Notes under the pieces: model-generated | What the model was told of the DNA's origin: nothing | Databases searched by the model: none | The model's input: the letters and a program-made list of their open reading frames with translations, nothing else | Translations under genes and position numbers: made by a program | Source of the DNA: Cryphonectria parasitica EP155 | Lineage: Eukaryota > Ascomycota > Sordariomycetes > Diaporthales > Cryphonectriaceae | Length of the DNA stretch: 64,000 nucleotides | NCBI RefSeq assembly: GCF_011745365.1 | Contig: NW_024468909.1 | Location: 620,001 to 684,000, forward strand | Direction of reading: 5' to 3' | In this document: positions 11,601 through 23,794 of the stretch, one piece after another | Position numbering within the stretch: position 1 is the first letter of the stretch | Layout of the letters: every line of letters begins with the position of its first letter

Positions 11601-12396
11601 GCCGTCTTGCCGCGATTCTGGGCGGCGTCCACGATGTTCCTTGTCCCAGGCCCGCCGCTACCGCCACCACTCAGCAGGCATCGCGCAAACTCAAGGTGCC
11701 CGTTGGTCGCGGTCCAGTGCAAGGGCGAGCGTCTCGTCGAGTCTCGCAGGTCCGGGTCCGCGCCGTGGTCGAGAAGCAGCCTCACGATCTCTACATTCCA
11801 CTTGCTTGCCTTCTCAGACGCCAGAAGCAGGAGCGGCGTACGCCCATCTTCAGCGCCCGCTTTGCCGTCCTTGTTTCGGCCGCCATCCGGGTGGGCGCGT
11901 GCGTCAAGAAGGATCTTGACGATAGTAGTGTGGCCGCGCAGGGCAGACACGCACAGGGCCGTCTGCCCTGTCTTGGGCAGCCGCCAGTTGGGATCCGCTT
12001 TATGGTCCAGCAGTTCCTTGACGATTGCCAGGTGCCCAGCCTCTGCAGCCTTGAAGAGAGGGGCTACGTCCTTGTCCTTTCTGGGGTGGACGTCTGCCCC
12101 CGCCTCGAGCAGCTGACGCAGGATATCGAGGTAGCCCTTTGTGGCACTTTTCACCTTTTACCAGAAACTTGATCAGTAAGAAATTGGTTGGAGTCTTCTT
12201 GAGAGTACCAGTAAGTGAGTTTACTGACCAGGGCTTGTTTTAACGTATCATGATCTGCTGGTGAGGCCCATTTCTCCTGAGAAAGCACCTCACGAACCCG
12301 TGACTCGTTGCCTGAAAGCGTGGCGCTAATAAGTTTGACATGCTTCTGCACATGTTCGGGCGCATTGCTGCTGGATAGACTCGCTGTGGTCGTCAT
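8647..12396 (-). CDS. Ankyrin-repeat protein with C-terminal CorA-like membrane domain
   Basis: Four exons, complement(8647-9293, 9380-10409, 10493-12154, 12229-12396), give about 1168 aa; all introns are GT..AG with preserved frame (e.g. ..VLF/MPFLHYE.., ..AAKQG/QTIMVF..). Residues about 57-350 hold roughly eight ankyrin repeats (GHLAIVKELLDHKADPN, GHTTIVKILLDARAHPD and similar). A basic, Ser-rich linker follows, then a 300-residue helical region with long coiled helices like the cytoplasmic stalk of CorA, then two membrane helices (MVFTIVTIIFLPMSFIAAFF and a second about 15 residues later), and a charged, Arg/Ser-rich tail. In bacterial CorA the loop after helix 1 carries the GMN signature; here the equivalent is F-A-I-N, so ion transport is uncertain. 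An in-frame ATG at 12510 would add 38 hydrophobic and Thr-rich residues. Partner and substrate are unknown. Confidence 0.85.
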
Positions 12397-13733
12397 CGTC
12401 GCTGTCGTCGTCGTCGAGGTCGCAGAAAATGGGGGTCTGACAAGACAGACGGGCACTAAATTAATAATAATAATAACAATAAGAACGAAAAAGATGATCG
12501 ATCTCTCCAAATTACCCGCTTCCTCCTTCTCTCCTTATAACAACAGCAGCACAGCCTTATTCACCAGAGATTGCTGACATGACTTTGCTGTGGTGACGCC
12601 TCAGCTGCTGGTATACCAATTATTTGCAGTTTTGTACTGCAAGTTTGTAGTAGGATGGAGGTGGTAGGGGGTGATGAACGACTGGGGGGGGGGGGGGGGA
12701 GAGGATAGGGGCGGCTCCTTCTCCAATCCCTGCAGCTGAAGCAGACTGGGATTATGCAGCAGAGCGAGATTGGGTGGGTGTGGGTGTGGTTCTACCACCA
12801 TAAATGCTTACTTGCAGCCTGTAACCAAGTTATTAGACGAGGTTTTACGACATAAAATATGAAGCTAGCCACATACTACTTTAAGAACTACTTACAATAC
12901 TACGTAGAAGCCTGTAATGAGACGCTGACTGTAGCCAAGCATATATGCATGAGACTGATGTGCCTCATACAAAGATGGTAGTAGGACTGTATTACGACGG
13001 CCACAATTTAGCAATGTTAAGCTCAGGATACATATTAGAACACCCCCGGGCACAATGCCTAAACATGTACTCTTTAGCAAAGAGCATACATAATATAAAG
13101 ACTTGCTTCTTCAACCAAGTTCCACTGTCACGCAGCCTTCCACTCAGAACAACATCTATAGCTTCTTTTGGTAATCTCTGAAAGAGAATAGAAGAGCCAA
13201 AAAGACTTGTTGTGTACTTTACATATCTCCATACAATTTCCAAATGAGTATCTCACCTGCATCTTTGTCAACAGTCAAGATTTGGCACTCCAATGGAATC
13301 AATTTTCCCAGAGGCAGTAACACAGCGCAAGCAGCGTATATTACAGCGCAGCACACTCACACAACACACATGCGCCCAGTCTAATAAACACCACCCACCC
13401 AAACCACTCTCTACTCCATCGTGATAATTCAAGGAAGGAGCAAAGGCAAGAAAAGTGAATACCCAGAGAACCTTCCTTGTTTTTCTGTCTCTGTCCTGAC
13501 CCCGCACAGCACCTTCCAGACCACCCCATTTCTTGGCTGCGTCGCCTGGCGATTGCGTCTGTAGAGCTCCTTCCCCTATTGTCCCGTCCACCACATGGCC
13601 GGAGGGCCTTCCATTCTATATTTGGTTTCGTTTCCTCTTTTCCCCCGGTTTGCCCAGCATGCACCGTTCAGTTTGCGCCCTTGATTGCTGCGCTTGGTTT
13701 TTTTCTCCCTCTTTTCCTTTCCTTTCCTCTCTT
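12397..13733. other. Intergenic, with a 16-G homopolymer
   Basis: 1.3 kb upstream of the ankyrin-CorA gene and downstream of NAD-GDH. It contains a run of 16 G (12684-12699) and an ATAATAATA tract (12461-12475). The part at 12800-13300 is AT-richer with only short frames. No gene is recognised. Confidence 0.4.
12684..12699. repeat. Poly-G homopolymer (16 nt)
   Basis: Uninterrupted run of G on the + strand, about 290 nt upstream of the chosen start of the ankyrin-CorA gene, so it reads as poly-C in that gene's sense direction. Confidence 0.9.
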
Positions 13734-16700
13734 CTATTCTAATGCGATCTTGTGCATCCTCTTCGACATGCTATTTCATGAGAAAGTTAGTAAACAGTAT
13801 TCTCCTTTCACATTTGGCCTAGGGAAGCCAGAGTAAAACTCACAAATCATAGAAAGCAAACTGGCTCGGCTGGCTGCCAAACTCATAGACAAACCGACTA
13901 GCCAGGTACGAGCCAAAGATGGCACACAGGTACGCATCCGGAACCCTCTCAATGATGGTATCCAGCCCGATCTTGTCGAGCAGCAGCTGCGGCAGCGCGT
14001 CACGCAGCACAGACTTGCGGATGCTCTGGTTCCGCCACAGGTCGCTCTGCTGTAGCTCCTCGTCGAGTGTCGTGATGGCCACCGACAGCTTGTCGGATAG
14101 CACCGAGCGCGACACGCCCGTCTCCTCGTGCTCCCGCCAGATGGCCTCGAACTCGAGGCGCGCGTTCTCGCGGATCTTGGCCTGCACCTCCTTGACGTAC
14201 GCCTGGTAGAAGGCGGGCGCGTTGCCCTTGGCGTCGTAGCACATGTGCTGCACGAAGCCTGCGTCGTCAAAGCTGAGCGACGCGAGCACCTCGAGCGACG
14301 ACGACGTCACGCCGCCCTTGTTGGCGCTGGCGTCCTTGAATACGATACAGCCAGCCTCCTCGAGGCGCAGCTTGGCGTCCTGCGTGATGAAGAGGTTCGC
14401 GCCCTCGACAATGTACGGGATTGTCGATCTGCCCTCCTTGATGATCTTGGCGACGCTGACCAGGTCGATCGACTCGGGTCGCCCACCGCAGGGGACAAAC
14501 ATATCCGTCAGGCCCGTGTCGCGCAGATGGTACGTGTTGCGGAACGCTGTGCCGTTGCCCACAAACTCGCCGTTGGGCAGGGTGATGTTGGAGTCGTCAC
14601 ACAGGATCCGGTATCCGTCCTTGGACAGCTTGGACATGTTGAACTCGGAGATCATGACACGCTCCTTGGCCAGGCGGAGGAGCTCCTCCTTGTCGAGCCC
14701 GTTCGGGTCTACAAGCACACCTGATCCGTCCACGATGGAGGTGTACTTCTCGTTGCTGAGGAGGATCTCGTTGCTCCCCAGGTCGCCATCAGGACCGCCG
14801 GTCTGCATCTTCCTCACCGTGGCAGGGTCCAGGTTCAGCTTTCGGTAGATGCCCTTGACGTACTCGCGGACGCTAAGTGTGGTCATGCCGTACGAGTCGT
14901 GAGGAATACCACCAAGCCTAGGAGACTTGCCGGTGAAGAAGGACTTCCACCATGGTGCGCCACGAGCCCGGGCATGCTCAGTAGCCCAGTCGACCAGGTC
15001 GGCAGTGTTCTCGTCAGGACCCATGAAGATGATCTCCTGCTTGCCGTACAGATCCACAATAGGATTCTTGATACCCGGCGTCTCAGCGGGGAGGAGCAGA
15101 TCCAGGATGCTGTCAATGTACTTCTCGAAAGCCTCCTGTGCCTTGTTCTGCTGCTTGGGGTCCAGCAGGATCACGCCCTTGGAACCGCCCTCGGGAATGT
15201 CCTTGTTCTTGCGCTGCTGTGTACTGGCCAGACCATAGTTCTCGTCAAACATGTTCCGAGCATTGATCGCATAGGCCTCCTTGCTACGGGACTTGACGAT
15301 GCGGATACCACCACGGGCCACATCCTTGAAGCGAAGGTGGAAGCCACGCGACTCTGCCGAGATGACGAGGAACATACCAAACAACGGCTTCGGGTACTCG
15401 ACGTCGGGGAGGAAGGATGGTTCCAGGCGGAAGCTGAGTGCCACCTTGGTCGGGGTGAAGTAGTTGGTCTTCAGGATGGCGCTGTTGAATGTTCGGAAGG
15501 CGTTCATGACCATCTCTTCATGCTCTGTCGAGACCTGCCTCGTGATGTATTCCTTCAATCTCTCATCAGACATCACCTCGGTCGCTGGCGTAGGAGCCAC
15601 ATTATGCTGGTCGAACTCGGGGCCGACGCTGAGATGCACGCTGGCGAACGAGGCGTACAGCGTCTTGATAAGCTGAGGGTAGGAGGCGATGATCTCGAGG
15701 ATGTAGTCAGGGGTGAAGGTCTCCGTCCTCAGCCTGCGCTTCAGCTTGGACAGTATCTCCTGGTGCGTGCTCTTCCTGGGGTCCAGGACCTCAGACAGAG
15801 AGACGTATTCTGACCCGAGGCGGTTCAAGAAGTGCTGCGTGAAAACCCACACACAGTGTCCATAGATGGTCTCCTGCAGGCTAAGCTCCCCAGAGGCAAA
15901 GAGCGAGTGCAGCTTGGTCTGGGGAATGCAGTACAGGAGCGAGACTTCCTTCATGATCTGGTGGATGGACTGGTCGAAGGGGGGATAGCCGCTGCCAAGG
16001 TTGGTCGCAGGCCGAAGGTAGATACTCATGACGGTGATGCCGTTAGAGAACTGCTCGACATATTTCCTGGAGCTAGTCACGCCATAGTAGTGGTAAAGAT
16101 CGGAGAGGGCACTAAACATCCCCCTGGCCGTACGCGAGCGGAAGGCCACGACAAGGCGCTTCTCATGAGACCCGGCGTGGTCAAAGACCTCAATCACAGG
16201 GCCGGTCCTGCTGACAGCCACCTCGATGATTTCCTTATACATCTGCTTCGTGTTGTCGGTAGCCTTGGCAAGGAACATCCGATCACTGATGACCTCGAGG
16301 CGCGTCTCGTTGGGATCGGCCTTTGGCTCGACAAATTGGCACTGGTATACAAAGTAGCACCGCAGTGATACCTTGGACTCGGCCGTGTCGCCCAGGACGC
16401 CCGAGGAACGGAACGTCTCCACGCGGAAGCGGTCGCTCAGGTTGCCGTCCAGGTACTTGTTCTCCAGCCTGGTCTCGAAACGAGGACCTCCAATGGCACT
16501 CTTTCCAGGCTCGCTGGTGTCGATGTAGATGGCATGGTCCCGGGCCTCCATGTCGAGCCTGATCTCTTCCCGCCCGTCGTTACGCGACGAGGCAGCCACC
16601 TTGGCAGCGTATAGAGAGGTGATGTGGTCCGCGATGACAGACGTTGTCTCCAGCTGAAAGTATACATCATCGATACCCAGCTCGTTGTAGAACCAGGCAA

Positions 16701-17231
16701 TCTGCGCCTCCACGCGGTCCTCTGGGATCCAACCATTCTTCAGAATCAGGGATTTGACTATGTGGACGTAAGCAAGTCAGTATCTTTCTGTTTCTCTCAT
16801 GTCCTCCACGATAGGGGCGGCTCATGCCGTATTTGTATGTAGTAGATATGGGGATTTCGGTTTGGAAACTCACCCTCCTTCATCTGATCTGCCTTTCCGA
16901 CAAACGCCGGAGCAATGTATCCTACTGTCGCAGACCGCAGCACCCTGTACCCATTGCCATTGACCTTGGCGGGCACGCCATGACTGACCGATGTGGGCTG
17001 AGGAGAGGCGTGGCGGGAAGGATCCTCCCTGATCTGGTCGACCAGCTTATTGCCGGGACTTGAAGGTGATGATGACGAGGAAGCCATGGTCATGACGTCG
17101 TCCGAGTCGGCGACAGTCTCGTCTGAGGAGTCAAAAGGGTCTATATATGTAGGAAAGCTACTACAACACTCAAGGTCAGTTTTGATGACCAGGCCAGGCG
17201 CCACAGGCGAGGTGATAGCATCAGTCGCCAT
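13734..17231 (-). CDS. gdh2: NAD-specific glutamate dehydrogenase (large fungal type)
   Basis: Catabolic enzyme: L-glutamate + NAD+ + H2O to 2-oxoglutarate + NH4+ + NADH, releasing ammonium when glutamate is the carbon source. Three exons, complement(13734-13770, 13844-16757, 16874-17231), 1102 aa, matching the roughly 1,050-1,100 aa fungal family. Visible signatures are KDVARGGIRIV followed by PEGGSKG, which carries the catalytic lysine, and the dinucleotide-binding segment VEGANLFIT..ANKGGVTSSS..EVLASL. The first intron joins ..DQMKE/VKSLILKNGW... Without splicing, the main frame would stop right at FAFYDL; a donor GTGAGT inside that codon run, a TACTAAC-like branch site and an ATAG acceptor add a 37-nt exon ending in MSKRMHKIALE, the expected kind of C terminus. 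The N-terminal 100 residues are Ser/Pro-rich and poorly conserved. A (TTC)n-rich sense tract lies just upstream of the ATG. Confidence 0.93.
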
Positions 17232-17306
17232 GGTTGATGATAGTGGTGTGTGTGTGTTGAAGAATATAGAGAGAAAAAGAAAGTTGTCTAATGATGATGA
17301 AGGAGG

Positions 17307-17333
17307 AAGAAGAAGAAGAAGAAGAAGAAGAAA
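17307..17333. repeat. (GAA)n microsatellite
   Basis: Nine or so GAA/AGA units about 75-100 nt upstream of the NAD-GDH start codon. In the sense direction of that gene it is a TTC-rich pyrimidine tract in the likely 5' leader. Confidence 0.85.
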
Positions 17334-18499
17334 GAAAAATAAGGTTGGAAACTAGACCTGGACGAGGTGCATCATGGAATTGTTCTCATCATGCCCAAAT
17401 AAGAGGTCAACGACCAAAAGAAGAAGGACAGCGAGGAGGGAAGGGGAAGGGCCAAGGTAATATATAAAGTAAAATATGCAAAGGGCGCTGTCGTTATCTC
17501 TCTCTTTTCTCGTGGACAACGGCAACCTTGTACCGCGGCCAGCCCGCCAGCCATGACAAGCCACAGGAAGTGAGCCAGATACGAGTTCGTCTGTGTGAGG
17601 CAAGGGGATGTACATGGGGACCGACGAGGCCGGAGAAGAGAGAACATTGAGGGAGATGATGAGTACAAGACTCATGCTTGGGGGTTGGCAGTACCTTGAT
17701 GTACAGAGGAAGTATCTCTTAATGATACCGGGGTCTCAATTGTAGGCCCATGCTGTGGCATTCCCATGAATCAGGACGAGAAGGGGAAGACAAAAAGAAA
17801 CAGAAAAAAAGGTGTATAAAAATTACTGTCCCATCACGAGGGGCGTCAGCGAGCTCGCCAACCCACTGGTCAACAACACGGCCGGAACCTATTTCCGTTT
17901 GCCGTGAAGGGCCAGAAGGAGCGGCCAACCTTGACCCGTCGCAAAATAAAAAAGAGCGGCTTGTTTCGCTTGTTTATGGGTCTGACCTGCAGACTGGAAG
18001 AGGAAAAAAAAGAGAAAGAAAAAAAAGGTACAGCTGAAAAGGGGAGGTAGTGACAGCCAGGTAAAGTTCAAGACTAACACGGCCACTGGCCTCGGTCTTG
18101 TCCTTGCTGGTAGGAGAGGAGAAGAAACTCTTGTAACCTCGGAGGTACCTCGAACCTTGACCCGCGATCTTGTCGTGAAGAGCAGATCGCAGGCCACACA
18201 GGAATGGGGCCTTGATCATAGATCGTGGAAAATTCATTATGCACATGTGGCATGAGGACATGTTGCGGTTTGCTGGCACTACTTTGTGCGGTCTGCAAAA
18301 TGCCATCTGCAACCACTTTGGGACTGGTGGATCCCGGGAGGAGGTGGGGGGGTTTTTGGTTGACCATGGATAATAGCATCAATTGGAAGGTGACGGGCCC
18401 TTCTTCACCGCTCTTGGGGTCTCAGCTCGCCGTCTGATAAGAGACTTGGACAATGTCCGTGTCTCCTGTATGTACTATGTGCGTGGTTCCTTCATGTGT

Positions 18500-18507
18500 T
18501 GTGTGTG

Positions 18508-18539
<32 letters not shown>

Positions 18540-18541
18540 TG
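18500..18541. repeat. (GT)n-(GCGT)n compound microsatellite
   Basis: About ten GT units followed directly by about five GCGT units, in the gene-empty region between NAD-GDH and the hydrolase. Confidence 0.9.
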
Positions 18542-20669
18542 CTTGAGAGCGAAAGAAAACGGACAAGCGTTCAAGAAATTGTGGACGTACCGTCTCGGCT
18601 GATCCGTGCCTGATTCGTTGGGCGGTTCGTTGGAACGAATGACGCGCCTGGTACAAGAAAAATAAAATAAAAAAGCAAGAAGCCCGAGTGGATGCTTCTG
18701 GAACAGAGATGAACGGCGAACACCCTTCGGAACGGAGGCGAGTTTAATTGATCGTGTCTGGATCGAGAGTGTTTGCAAGTTGGCAAGTAGAGACCGCAAG
18801 AAAGGACCCCCCAAGGGATGTAGAGGTTCACTTGTGGCTCGGGCAGCTGTGTGGGTCAACCTTTAACGGATTCGCGACAACAAAGGAGGAACCAGGTCTT
18901 AGATCGCTGGCCGGTGCGATCTCTCTGCTCGCCGTCCGGTGTCAGATATAAATGGAGAACTTGACACAAGAGATAAGGAGCCGCCAGGTAACCAAAGAAG
19001 AAAGTCCCCAGCTCGCCGCAAGGGGCTAGGAATGAAGAATTGCAACAGGGGGAGCGTACCGTTTGTTGGGTGTGGTGGTTTTGATTTGGAAGAGCCGTCG
19101 GATGGTGAGGAGGTGGAATGCGAGGTGTTCTGCTTCGGATCTTGGCTGGTTAATAATTATTCCTTGAGCTCCCCTTCTTTCCTGTTTCTTTAACAAAAGG
19201 GGAAAAAGAGAAGAAAGAGAGAAGAAGAGAGGGAGAGGAAGAAAAAACAAGATGCAGAATGATGCAGGGGCTTAGTCGTTGAAAGATGACAGAAAAACAG
19301 GTACAAAAAAGAGACGACTGGCAATCACGCATTTGCATCCCATCTCGTGTTTTTCTGATGTCATGAACCAATCCGACGAGGGTTGGGGCGCTGCTCGGCC
19401 GCTGGGAGGCCCCTGCCCTTGGAAAAAGGACAGTCCAAAAGGTTCAAAGAATGCTGCTCCAAGATAAGCTCTGCTGCCAATGGCGGGGCCTCTCTTGGCG
19501 GCAGTGACCCGAGAGAGTTCCACGTTGCAACACGCCAGCGAAGCCCCCTGGAGGCTGGCGCACACCTGAGCTGAGCCCAGCTAAGTCCCAATTCTCAGCC
19601 GCAGTAGGGGGACAGGGCCCAAGGACAAAAAAAGCGCCGGAGGGCCCGATAGCAATACAGTACAACAAGACAGCACTCGAGGTTGCGTTGTTTATGGTCT
19701 GGCCATGCGCAGGGGAAAGAAAAAGAAAGAAAAGAAAAGAAAAGCAAGGGCCAAAAAGGAAGGGTCGAGGCAGACAAGGAGACTTACCCAAAAGATGTGA
19801 AAATGCAATTTCTGAAGAAGACAAGAAGACCAGACCAGACCAAAACAGGTCAATGTCGATTTATTGTTGTTGACTTATCGTCCCCTCGAAAGACTTGATA
19901 TACAGATATTATTGTCCTGCTTCACCAAGACGCCGGAAGACCTTACCGTCTCGGGGAGCAGAAGAGCCCATCTTATACGATCGTCAAGTCTCACCCAAAG
20001 GTCTCTCAAGCATTATGCACCATGACTCGATGAGGTAAAGCTTTGACGACCTTGTCCATCGTGACTTTTCCTTGTACCTACGCGCAGGAATGACATCCAA
20101 CCTGGCCGGGTGCTGGACCAAAAACCCAACTAACTGGCTAGGACGGAAAGTCTTTTCCCCAGATTCCCGAGTCAAGTGTTTGAACAAGATACAATGGCAA
20201 GGATAGTACATACTATGTAGTAATAGAAAATAAAGAAAGAGAAAATGAATAGAAAATACCAACCAAACCTAGACTGGATCGGGAATTATGTTGGAAATTG
20301 TCGTCGCCGTCTGATTCGGAGGAGGCAAACTGCTGCACGCCGTCCTGGTTGTCGTGTACCTGGAAAAGTGGACCACAAGGGGAGGATGCCGTTCACATGT
20401 TCCCAATGTAACCAAAGGAACGGGTATTCGAGGCTTTTCGAACAGCAGAAAAAGACCATTGAGCTATTTTCCCCCCTCCTCGAAAAGATACTACTGCAGT
20501 ACTGTTACTTGCCATGGACAGAACCTTGAGTTGGCCAGGTTCGAACTTCCGTTTCATGTCTAGCTTCCGAGGAGGGACACAGGGCTCCATCAGACTCCGT
20601 ACTGGATATCCACTGTTGCTGGGGCTTGTGTCGCCACGGCCGACATACGAGAAGAGAATTGCGAATTGT

Positions 20670-20785
20670 GCGTACTACAGTACATACAACATAACATGGC
20701 TGTCCAGAATTTCGGGCTACAGTGGTGTCAATCAGCAATGTCGGTCAATACAGTACAATACAGTATAGTACAGTACAAATTTATA
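20670..20785. repeat. Cluster of short TACAGTA-like repeats
   Basis: Several near-identical short units (TACAGTAC, ATACAGTA, TAGTACAGTAC) occur within about 115 bp, densest at 20750-20780. The units are partly palindromic. No coding role is seen. Confidence 0.5.
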
Positions 20786-22674
20786 GCGCGCAATACTGCT
20801 ATATTAAATTGTGGTACAAATTCTGGCTGCCATAAAATTCATACATGCATGCACCTTGATGGTGCATGTAACTCCAAAGACTCCAATGGAATACGTCCCG
20901 ACCGCCAGCAAACTACAATTCCCACCGGGTATCATCCCTTTTTTCTCATCCTGATCTTCAAATCCTGCAACAAAACAGAGCAACGTGACCTCACGATGTG
21001 TCAAGACTAAAGTCATTGTACGTAAGAAGCCATCCCAAGTTATCCAAGCTTGACGTGCATCCTGAACAAGTGAACCACTCAGTTAGACACCTGGGCTTCC
21101 CGGCAAGGGCTGACCCCATCCGCTTGCTTCTTGTCTGGCCCGTGCTTGGGCTTCTGGTGACGTGCGAATAGTTTCTGTTACCCCCATTTTACTTCATCGT
21201 ATCCCAGTTTCCGCCATTCTTCGTCTGAGATCCGGGGTATCACGCGATTTTCCGTCTCCATTTCACAAGATCCATTACCTTCTCTTTACCCCAGATTCTC
21301 TTTCCACTCTCCCCCCTTTCTCCTCCTCCCGTGAGTCCAAGGACTTCCCGTGTGTGTGAAGGCCGCATTCTGCGGGGTGAGGTCGTCCGGCGTAGCCACC
21401 ATGTGTACATGCTATGTAACAAAACATCCCAGGCTGGTGGTCCAGGTGACCAAGAAAGACCCCAGGGCCAGGGCAACTCAAGTTGAACTACTGTTTTGTT
21501 CGTCTTTCTCAGCCAAAAGTTCTAGAAGGCCTGTGGAGCGTTTCCGAGTCCCGAGGCGGTGGAGAATATAGCGGCCTACTGCCCTAGGAACAAATGTCAC
21601 GGGGCCTAAAGGGGGAGAGACCGATTTGTGTAATTACTGTACCGTCCTGTTGTTCTCATAGCACGTGAACACTTTTGTCCCAGGCCTCGTCACGACGCTC
21701 CGGAAGGCTCTTTTGCTTGTCAGACAAACGGCCTGGGGCTTCTGTCCGCTGGCCTTGTCTGGCACTCACAGGATTCGGTCGGCAGTCATGGAAACCCGAC
21801 AGAGCCCGTTTCATCAACCATCTCGGCGGAGAAAAGGAAAGGGCTTCCAAACAGGCAAAGTGCAACCCACCCAAACTACCCAGCTCGTTGGGCCTTATTT
21901 CTATTTTTACAATTTGCAAGGTGTAGCCACAGCAGGCCGCTAACGCACTGGGACGACCCGACCATCGAACGCCGCCTCCTCTTCTCCAGCTATTGTCAGT
22001 TTACTACAGCAATTACTATGGAACCCTTGGTAATTGATGTCCGCCCGCCCCCCTGGTTCGAAGTAGGGGGAAGAAATCAGAAGCACCAGAAAAGAAAACA
22101 CGAGCAGAACACTGCCACGCTCTTATCATGGACCGCCTTCTTTTCCGACAAGCCTGCAGCTCCCAAAATTAACACACGACCGTCGTCGAAGCTTACTTTG
22201 TTATCTCGAGCGGCCTCTCAGCCTCGTATTGTTCTTCTCACACGTTATGATCCCCTCGTACAGTCTACACGCACAGGCCTTGGGGGGGAGGCAATTTCCA
22301 TGGTCCTCTCACACAAGATCCTTTCATCTCACGGCGTATTTCTAAAAATTTATCCATAACGCTGACAAGCCACCAGGAAAACATCGAATGAGAAGCTCGA
22401 AAGAAAGGGTCATCAAGGTTCCTTATCTCTACCGGATTCCTACATTGATGCATGCAGGGCAAGGATTCTCTAGAGGCATCGGGTTGATAGCGTCAGCCCA
22501 CCATGTTGTAGGCTACAACATAATACCAGGGGTTCTTCGCCCAACAGTATGCGTGATCGTTATCGCAGGAAAACTCGGGCCACACACCGTCTCAGAGTAC
22601 CTAGAACAAGGGAAAGCATTGGGGCCCAAAGTGACCCCGACTCCATGACTCTCTTGTCCTCCCAACCGCAGCAT

Positions 22675-23794
22675 TCACCCCATCACTGCTGTTTTCGCAG
22701 TGGCCGACAAGATCTCATCCAACATGGCATCCAGGTGATTCTGCACAATTGAGACGTGTCCCTCTCCCTTGAGCAAGTGAGGTCTCACCTGGTCCCTGGG
22801 CAGGTGTTCCGCCAGCCACTTCCCATGTCCAAACGGCACCATCAGGTCCTCGTCGCCCTGGTACAGCAAAACAGGGACCTTGATCTCGCTGAGCTCAAAC
22901 CCCCAGGGCGCCACAAACGCCAGGTCGTCGTCCACCCACCCGTCCACGTTGTGCTTGAGCGCCTCGCGGATCGTCTGTACAACCTCCTCGCTCATGGCCT
23001 CGTTCTCCAGGATCGCCTTCTTGTCTACCTCTGGGAGCATGCTGGAGAGCCCCTCGACCAGGATGGCCGGGTCGGCTGTGATCATCTCGGGCCGGCGGGC
23101 TTCGCAGAACTTGGTGATTGTCTCCTCGCTCTGGAGGGTGGCGTTGTACTCATCGATATCTAATGGCGACCAACCCCCCGCCAGTGTGAGCCAAAACTTG
23201 ACTGCTCCGAGACAAACGGGAAGGGAGCCGTAGTGGCGTGTTGAGACTCACTGCCTTGCCCAAACCCCGCGAAGAAGTCAAGATCCTGCACGCCATACGG
23301 CCCTACGCCACAAACACACAGCACAGCGAGGCAACCCGGCAGACGAGCCGCGCTGGCCAGAGCATGAGGTCCTAGGTTCGCACGTATACTGGTCAGCTTC
23401 GGACGTGCAAGTCTTTTTTTTCTCCCTCCTTTCGTTACTTCTTTCTTCTCTTCGCCCTTTCTCATTTCCTGAAGAAACACTGTCTTTTCGACTCACCACC
23501 ACCGCTACGTCCCATGACAATGCATTCCTTGTGACCCAAGTGCTCAAGCAGCGCATGAATATCCGCCACAACATCAACAATCCGCCTGCCATGGTGCCGC
23601 GTCGAGCCGCCGTACCCGGATCGGGACAGGCTGATCAGTTTGATGTTTCTCGTCTCGCAAGCAGTCTGCAGGTCTCTGTCAATGAGGTAGGACCCAGGTG
23701 TGCCGTGGATGTTGACGAGAGGAAGACCTCCCTCGGCACCGCCGACCAAGTAGTCGAGCTTGCGGCCGTCTGGGAGGGTAAGTACTTGAGCCAT
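22675..23794 (-). CDS. Alpha/beta hydrolase fold protein
   Basis: Three exons, complement(22675-23159, 23252-23371, 23497-23794), 300 aa. The introns (donors GTGAGT at 23496 and 23251) keep frame: ..GRSGGG/PHALASAARLP.. and ..GQG/NIDEYNATLQ... The family core is visible: an oxyanion-side NIHGTPGS loop near residue 30, the nucleophile elbow G-R-S-G-G with Ser97, the acid in YQGDEDLMVP (Asp244 by position), and the catalytic His274 in GEGHVSI. It fits small soluble alpha/beta hydrolases (esterase, epoxide-hydrolase-like or proline-iminopeptidase-like). The substrate cannot be assigned. No signal peptide is seen, so it is probably cytosolic. It is isolated, with long gaps on both sides. Confidence 0.85.

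Larger units (their letters stand above)
17232..22674. other. 5.4-kb gene-empty intergenic region
   Basis: The longest gap in the window, lying upstream of NAD-GDH. Open frames on both strands are all under about 130 codons, overlap randomly and show no domain, signal peptide or splice logic that I can support. It holds simple repeats (GAA at 17307-17333, GT/GCGT at 18500-18541, TACAGTA-like units around 20670-20785), several purine-rich tracts, and no recognisable transposon genes. It may include a long regulatory region for NAD-GDH or non-coding transcripts, which cannot be told from sequence alone. Confidence 0.45.

Noticed and set aside
14899..15813. 304-codon plus-strand frame opposite NAD-GDH
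   Set aside because: Antisense shadow of a strongly conserved enzyme.
19272..19565. Short minus frame with several Cys in the gene-empty region
   Set aside because: Overlaps similar-sized frames on both strands; no domain or splice context.
17232..22674. Retrotransposon or RIP-mutated repeat
   Set aside because: No reverse transcriptase, integrase or transposase motifs, no long terminal repeats, and no extreme AT bias by eye.
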